64,000 nucleotides of DNA. Origin: Takakia lepidozioides. Taxonomy: Eukaryota > Streptophyta > Takakiopsida > Takakiales > Takakiaceae. This document shows, in pieces, positions 60,265 through 64,000 of this stretch (its first letter is position 1; each line of letters begins with the position of its first letter). Below the pieces are notes generated by a model. That model did no database searches, was not told the origin of the DNA, and was given only the letters and a program-made list of their open reading frames with translations. Position numbers and translations under genes: made by a program. The stretch spans positions 4,712,001-4,776,000 of the forward strand of contig CM060733.1 of assembly GCA_030704615.1 (NCBI GenBank), given 5' to 3'.

Positions 60265-61332
60265 AGCTGTACATACAAACCCATGCCGAACTCGCAGCAG
60301 ATCACATCAGTAAAGGGGTGGAGAGGTGGTGGAATTTCCAGCTATTCAAACCTGGAATGTGCAGTTGCCATTGCGATCAACACTGCAGTATAACATGAGG
60401 TGGTGGTCTTTTTTATTAGTCTAATCTCTCTGCACCACCACAATCACAAGCCATAGCAGGAACATTCATCCTGCCTGTGGGGACATTTCCATTTCATTGT
60501 GTCAATTTGGCCTTCTGGACCTCCTTGAAGTAGTAAATTTCTTCCTTCCATGCTATCTGTTTGGCACACACCTAAAACTGCAAATTCCTAGGAAAAGCTT
60601 ACAACATGTTTTAAGTTAAAAGTTCAGATAATCTCCATTCAAATGGTAGAAAAGCATTCCCACATGAGGGTAGGACAATAATAATGCCTCACAAGTCAGG
60701 TTAAAGGGTCCCACCGTCCTAAATCCAACCAACTGGAGATATGATAAACCCACAGAGTGAACAATCCCCTGTCCCCAATCTGAGATCCTGTGAGATTATT
60801 ACTTATTGCGAACTCACTATGACACACACACAAAAACAGTGACCCAAACTTATCGGGAAGCGATTGCTGCAAGGCACCAGATGCAACCCTGCTGACCCTC
60901 TGTTGTCCCCTACCGTCATTCCCCCAGACGCATACACACAAGCAGACAAAGACAAAAACCCATTGGCCATTGGGTATCGCGGGAAGGTGAAAGGTGGCCA
61001 CTGGGTCTTCTGTTGATTGCAATATGCTAGATTGTTGATGATTTCATCATGGAAAAGAGAAGGTCCAAGAGATAGAGAGGGTTGATGATTCTACATGGCA
61101 GCACCTGCGCCGCGTGGTGGCCGTCGAGTAGTCTCTACTTGCGTACAACCCCATCTGTGACCTATTTCCATCCTACGACTGTGATCAGAAATATTTTAAT
61201 GCTAAGTTTCTTGGGCCCACGGAAAAGAGTTGGGTCTCCATCTCAGGAGCGTTCCTTTTGTTCGGATGGGCCCAAGAACTTGGCGCCATAAATCATGCCA
61301 TCTAGGCAGAAATGTCATTTTCTTGGTCTTGG
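60265..61332. other. Intergenic DNA
   Basis: No gene is supported. The first part may include the 3' untranslated end of the LINE. A frame at 60696-61022 (minus) is open but without motif. Confidence 0.4.
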
Positions 61333-61340
61333 GCCCGGAC

Positions 61341-61685
61341 TAGTGTTGGGCGGATAGAGAGTCATCAGGATATCAATAGTAGGATATCAATGTATCCGGA
61401 TCCAGATCCGGCAACTATTTGATATCCGGCTATTATTTTTTTCCGGCGGATATATAAAACGGAGGATCCGGATGGGATCCTACCCGCCGGATATAAAAAA
61501 GTTTAATAACATCTGGATATGTAGCCAAAATACCGGATCTCAACCGGATATAAGATTATGCATAACCGGCGGATATTAGAACTGAAAATTATTCTAATAT
61601 GCGGATCCGCATGATATATCATTCTCTAATTTGTCAAGTATCCGGACCCGGCGGATATTTAAGAAAAACTAACCGCCCAACACTG
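61341..61685. mobile_element. hAT-like MITE with 8-bp target duplication
   Basis: A 345-bp non-coding element with terminal inverted repeats: 'tagtgttgggcggat' at the left end and the complement of 'cagtgttgggcgg' at the right. The 8-bp 'gcccggac' flanks it at 61333-61340 and 61686-61693. An 8-bp duplication and a CAGTG-type end are hallmarks of the hAT superfamily. The interior is packed with 'ggatcc', 'ggatatcc' and 'ccggcggata' words in both orientations, giving many small palindromes. It has no coding capacity and would need a transposase from elsewhere. Confidence 0.85.
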
Positions 61686-61693
61686 GCCCGGAC

Positions 61694-61860
61694 CCTCGTG
61701 TAAACCACTTGGGCCTGATTTGAGGCTCTTGACCAATAGGATTTCTTGTTTCTAGATTGGTCTTGGGCCCGGGCCCTCGTGTAAACCGGCCCTAACAGTG
61801 CGGAGCAACGCGTAGCCCTAGTTTTGTAAATTTAACTTGAAGGCTCACCACAGTCAATAG
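61694..61860. repeat. Short direct duplication around MITE
   Basis: 'ttgggcccgg' and 'ccctcgtgtaaacc' both occur at about 61685-61708 and again at about 61766-61786. A third 'tcttgggcccgg' lies left of the MITE. The target was a small tandem repeat of roughly 85 bp. Confidence 0.55.
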
Positions 61861-62105
61861 TGCACCACCAATCGGTAGCTTAGTGCCACCCAGGTGATTC
61901 TGGGTTCACCTCCTGCTACCTTGCCGGGTGTGGTATACCTAATCTTCTCCCCTTTCCCTTCCCTTGGGCGGTGTCCCTAGAGCCTTGTGCTCGGCGCCTC
62001 ATTTGGCGAGGTTAATATGAAAGAGGTTAATTTTCTCCTCTCACTAATTAAGGCACCTGATTTGTGAGCGGTTGCTGCCGGGTATTTTCCTTTAAAATTT
62101 AATAA
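61861..62105 (+). mobile_element. tRNA-derived SINE, copy D (diverged)
   Basis: Same family as 38050 and 41559. It keeps 'gccacccaggtgattctggg', 'gggtgtggtata', 'ggcggtgtccc', 'gttaattttctcctctcact' and 'cctgatttgtgagc', plus an A-rich tail. The segment between the A and B boxes is shortened ('ggtagcttagtgccaccc'), so the tRNA-like head is damaged. Confidence 0.75.
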
Positions 62106-62114
62106 AAAGTAAAA

Positions 62115-62285
62115 AATAGTATACTGAGTGTCGCCGAGATGGGTCCGGGTTCAAATTTTTCTACCTTGTGAGATGTGGTATATTCATCTTCTCCCCACTT
62201 CTCCCCATGAGGCTTGTGCTCACCTTGTGATGGCCCAATCTCTCCTCATCCTTAATTTGCCTATTTCATCCATGCGACGATACTC
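62115..62285 (+). mobile_element. tRNA-derived SINE, copy E (truncated)
   Basis: Directly follows the tail of copy D. It begins inside the head ('tactgagtgtcgccgagatg'), has 'gggttcaaatttt' in place of the B box, then 'gatgtggtatattcatcttc', and fades out near 62285. Confidence 0.55.
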
Positions 62286-62801
62286 ATTCATCCGTATAAA
62301 TTTTTGGCTTAAGTACCGTTAAACAATTACACTCATGGTTAGTCTAGGGGATAGTTAGCTAGATGGCAGCATCCATGCCCTCCATTTAATCTATGGCTGC
62401 AAATAGGTGCCGCGGGTTCAGCCTGTTGCGCCTCGCCACACGGCATGCAAGCAAGCAGCTAGGGTTTGTATAAAGACGGCGGCCTAACACAGCTCAAGGC
62501 AGCATGTGTACTCTGGTGTTACTGTACATGTGAAGCTTTTGAACAGGCAGTGGATGAGAACTTTGGGTCACTGGGAATTTGCGGAAAATAGCAAAGTGGC
62601 TTTCTTGGACAATGATTCGAGCCTCGACAAGAGATATCTAGGAAAAGGTCTCTGGTTCAAATCTGGTCGTAGGTTTGTGGAAAGAAAATGATTAATAAGC
62701 TTAGATGACTCAGATGACAGTGGACACTTGCCAAGCCATCGGCATAGGCTTTCTTGGAACCTCGACGGGAGATATATCAATATGATTGGATATATTACTA
62801 T
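62286..62801. other. Intergenic DNA
   Basis: No gene is supported. A segment near 62625-62660 ('aagagatatctaggaaaagg', 'ggttcaaatct') has a B-box-like word but no A box at the right spacing. Confidence 0.4.
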
Positions 62802-63995
62802 TCAATAAATTGATGGAAAGAAATAAGTGGGACCTTGATATGGGAGACGCACTTGGATACATATAAGGAGATTGCACACTACGCTTAGATGGGCTCGATA
62901 TGTGAGAGGCATATTGGAGACGCCCTTGGATACATAGGAAATTGCACTTGGGCTTAGATGACATTGGATACTTGGGCCTCTACATGGGAGATACACTTGG
63001 ATACATAGAAGATTACACGTGGGCTTAGATGGGTCTTGACAACATGGGAGATGCACTTGCAACATTCCAGCCGCACTTTTCGCCAGGATATCAACGAGCT
63101 GCCCTTTGCACATATGAAGAGCAGATCGGGCATGTGCCTCCAGGTATTTGTCATAACCTACAATGCAAAGTATGTCCGCGAATTCTTGTTCCAATGAGGC
63201 TGAGACCTCCAGAGGTGCCTCGTCGTAGGGGAAGTCGTCCGGAGGATGTCTTTCCATGAACTGATTGGATTCGTCGTTGCCGCCGGCACCATTGCCCAAG
63301 AGCAAGTTAGGTAATCCTCCATGAATGGTTCCCAGCGTCGTGCCACAAGCGTGCACAAAGAGGCCATCCTGCAGGTCAGGGTGAAGCATCTTCAGGACAC
63401 GGACCTGATGCTTGCATAAGTTTCTCTTCATTGCCCATGGGCACGTGCAACAACCCCAATCGCAATCAGGATTGTAAACAATGTATGTTGTGCCGGGGTG
63501 GTTGCTGCTGAGAACGTAGGCTGGTTCATCAGGACCCAAGGGAAGAGTAACATTCTCAGCAGGAATGTCTCGTGCCGCAAGTATAGAACTGGATATGTAC
63601 TTTTCGTGTTTGTCATTTCTTATGAACCCGTGGGTCTTCAAATGGATTGTGTACCATTAGTGTGTTAGCACACGGCCAGTGAGTTCCCATATAAGCCAGT
63701 CCACTCTACGACCACTCATCTTGCCTTTCCCCATGACAAGTCTTGCCTTCAGATTTCCATGGTATGCCTCAATGCTTGCGTTTGTGTCTTGGCTCGCATG
63801 AGGGACATGGCGGGCTGCTGTACACCACATTGCTATTTTGGGCTTCCAGTACTGTTTGATATAGTCAAGAAATTCATGTCCTTTCGGGTATTTTGACCTT
63901 ATACGACGGATTCTCCTTGCAACCCACCGAAGCGTTCTTTTCTCGTTGCGTGGTCCTCCTCTACAGTACATGAGGTCTCCCATATCCTTCAACAA
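62802..63995 (-). pseudogene. MULE/SWIM-type transposase-derived gene, C-terminal part
   Basis: A reading frame entering from the right edge (63995) has 'HASQDTNASIEAYHGNLKAR' and 'GRRVDWLIWELTGRVLTH', as in proteins with an MULE transposase domain. It stops at a TAA (63657). The same frame resumes at once and carries a SWIM zinc finger, 'CCTCPWAMKRNLCKHQ' (CxCx(n)CxH), which binds DNA or protein and follows the MULE domain in this family. After 'LVDILAKSAAGML' the frame runs into a minisatellite and encodes repeated 'LLCIQVxLP' peptides up to 62802. The single stop and the repeat-derived tail argue for a decayed copy, although a host-domesticated gene with a sequence error is possible. The 5' part lies outside the window. 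Confidence 0.75.
62825..63060. repeat. Minisatellite, about 3-4 units of ~70 bp
   Basis: Units share 'gggagatgcacttggataca', 'aggagattgcac' and 'gggcttagatggg'. The spacing is about 60-75 bp and the divergence moderate. The array forms the 3' end of the SWIM reading frame. Confidence 0.75.
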
Positions 63996-64000
63996 GTTTA

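Overview
The window looks like nuclear DNA of a land plant, most likely a free-sporing vascular plant (fern or lycophyte grade). The evidence is a tandem set of PLS-class PPR/DYW genes, a three-exon phi-class glutathione S-transferase, spliceosomal introns with matching phases, abundant non-LTR retrotransposons, tRNA-derived SINEs, a miniature LTR element, and an intron-bearing LysM-M23 peptidase. Two further multi-exon genes have compositions that remind me of sperm axoneme proteins, but I could not identify either. The organism call is inference; no ribosomal or plastid marker is present.

Layout. 1-16.1 kb is AT-rich and has no convincing host gene. It holds dispersed repeats with tRNA-like cores, three arrays of short hairpin repeats, a 185-bp tandem duplication, a decayed Helitron Rep fragment, a decayed DDE-integrase-like fragment, a 79-bp hairpin minisatellite and a GIY-YIG-like fragment. 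16.5-27.4 kb is a PPR cluster. One member (20826-23472, minus) is almost intact and gains a plausible plastid transit peptide from an upstream exon. It is flanked by three broken or rearranged paralogues, one of them inverted. 27.8-28.7 kb is a LINE endonuclease fragment. 29.1-30.3 kb is the GST gene. 32.1-36.1 kb is the six-exon LysM-M23 gene (minus). 39.3-42.0 kb is an unidentified six-exon gene (plus) with SINEs in its introns. 46.0-54.7 kb is an unidentified seven-exon gene (minus) with an EF-hand-like exon.

The 5-kb intron of the seven-exon gene carries a 5'-truncated LINE with a 14-bp target duplication. Nested inside that LINE is a perfect 364-bp miniature LTR retrotransposon (TRIM/SMART type): 144-bp LTRs, an initiator-Met primer-binding site, a polypurine tract and a 5-bp target duplication. 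Each of its LTRs contains a complete 72-nt tRNA-like cloverleaf with A and B boxes, followed by a TTTT stop. This is the most striking item in the window. 56-60.3 kb holds two fragments of a second LINE family. 61.3-62.3 kb has a hAT-like MITE with an 8-bp target duplication and two SINE copies. The right edge holds a MULE/SWIM-type transposase-derived reading frame that runs into a minisatellite.

Host genes are few and far apart. The region is shaped mainly by nested retroelements and by local duplication of PPR genes. All exon models were derived by eye from ORFs, GT/AG sites and phase agreement; no transcript or database evidence was available.
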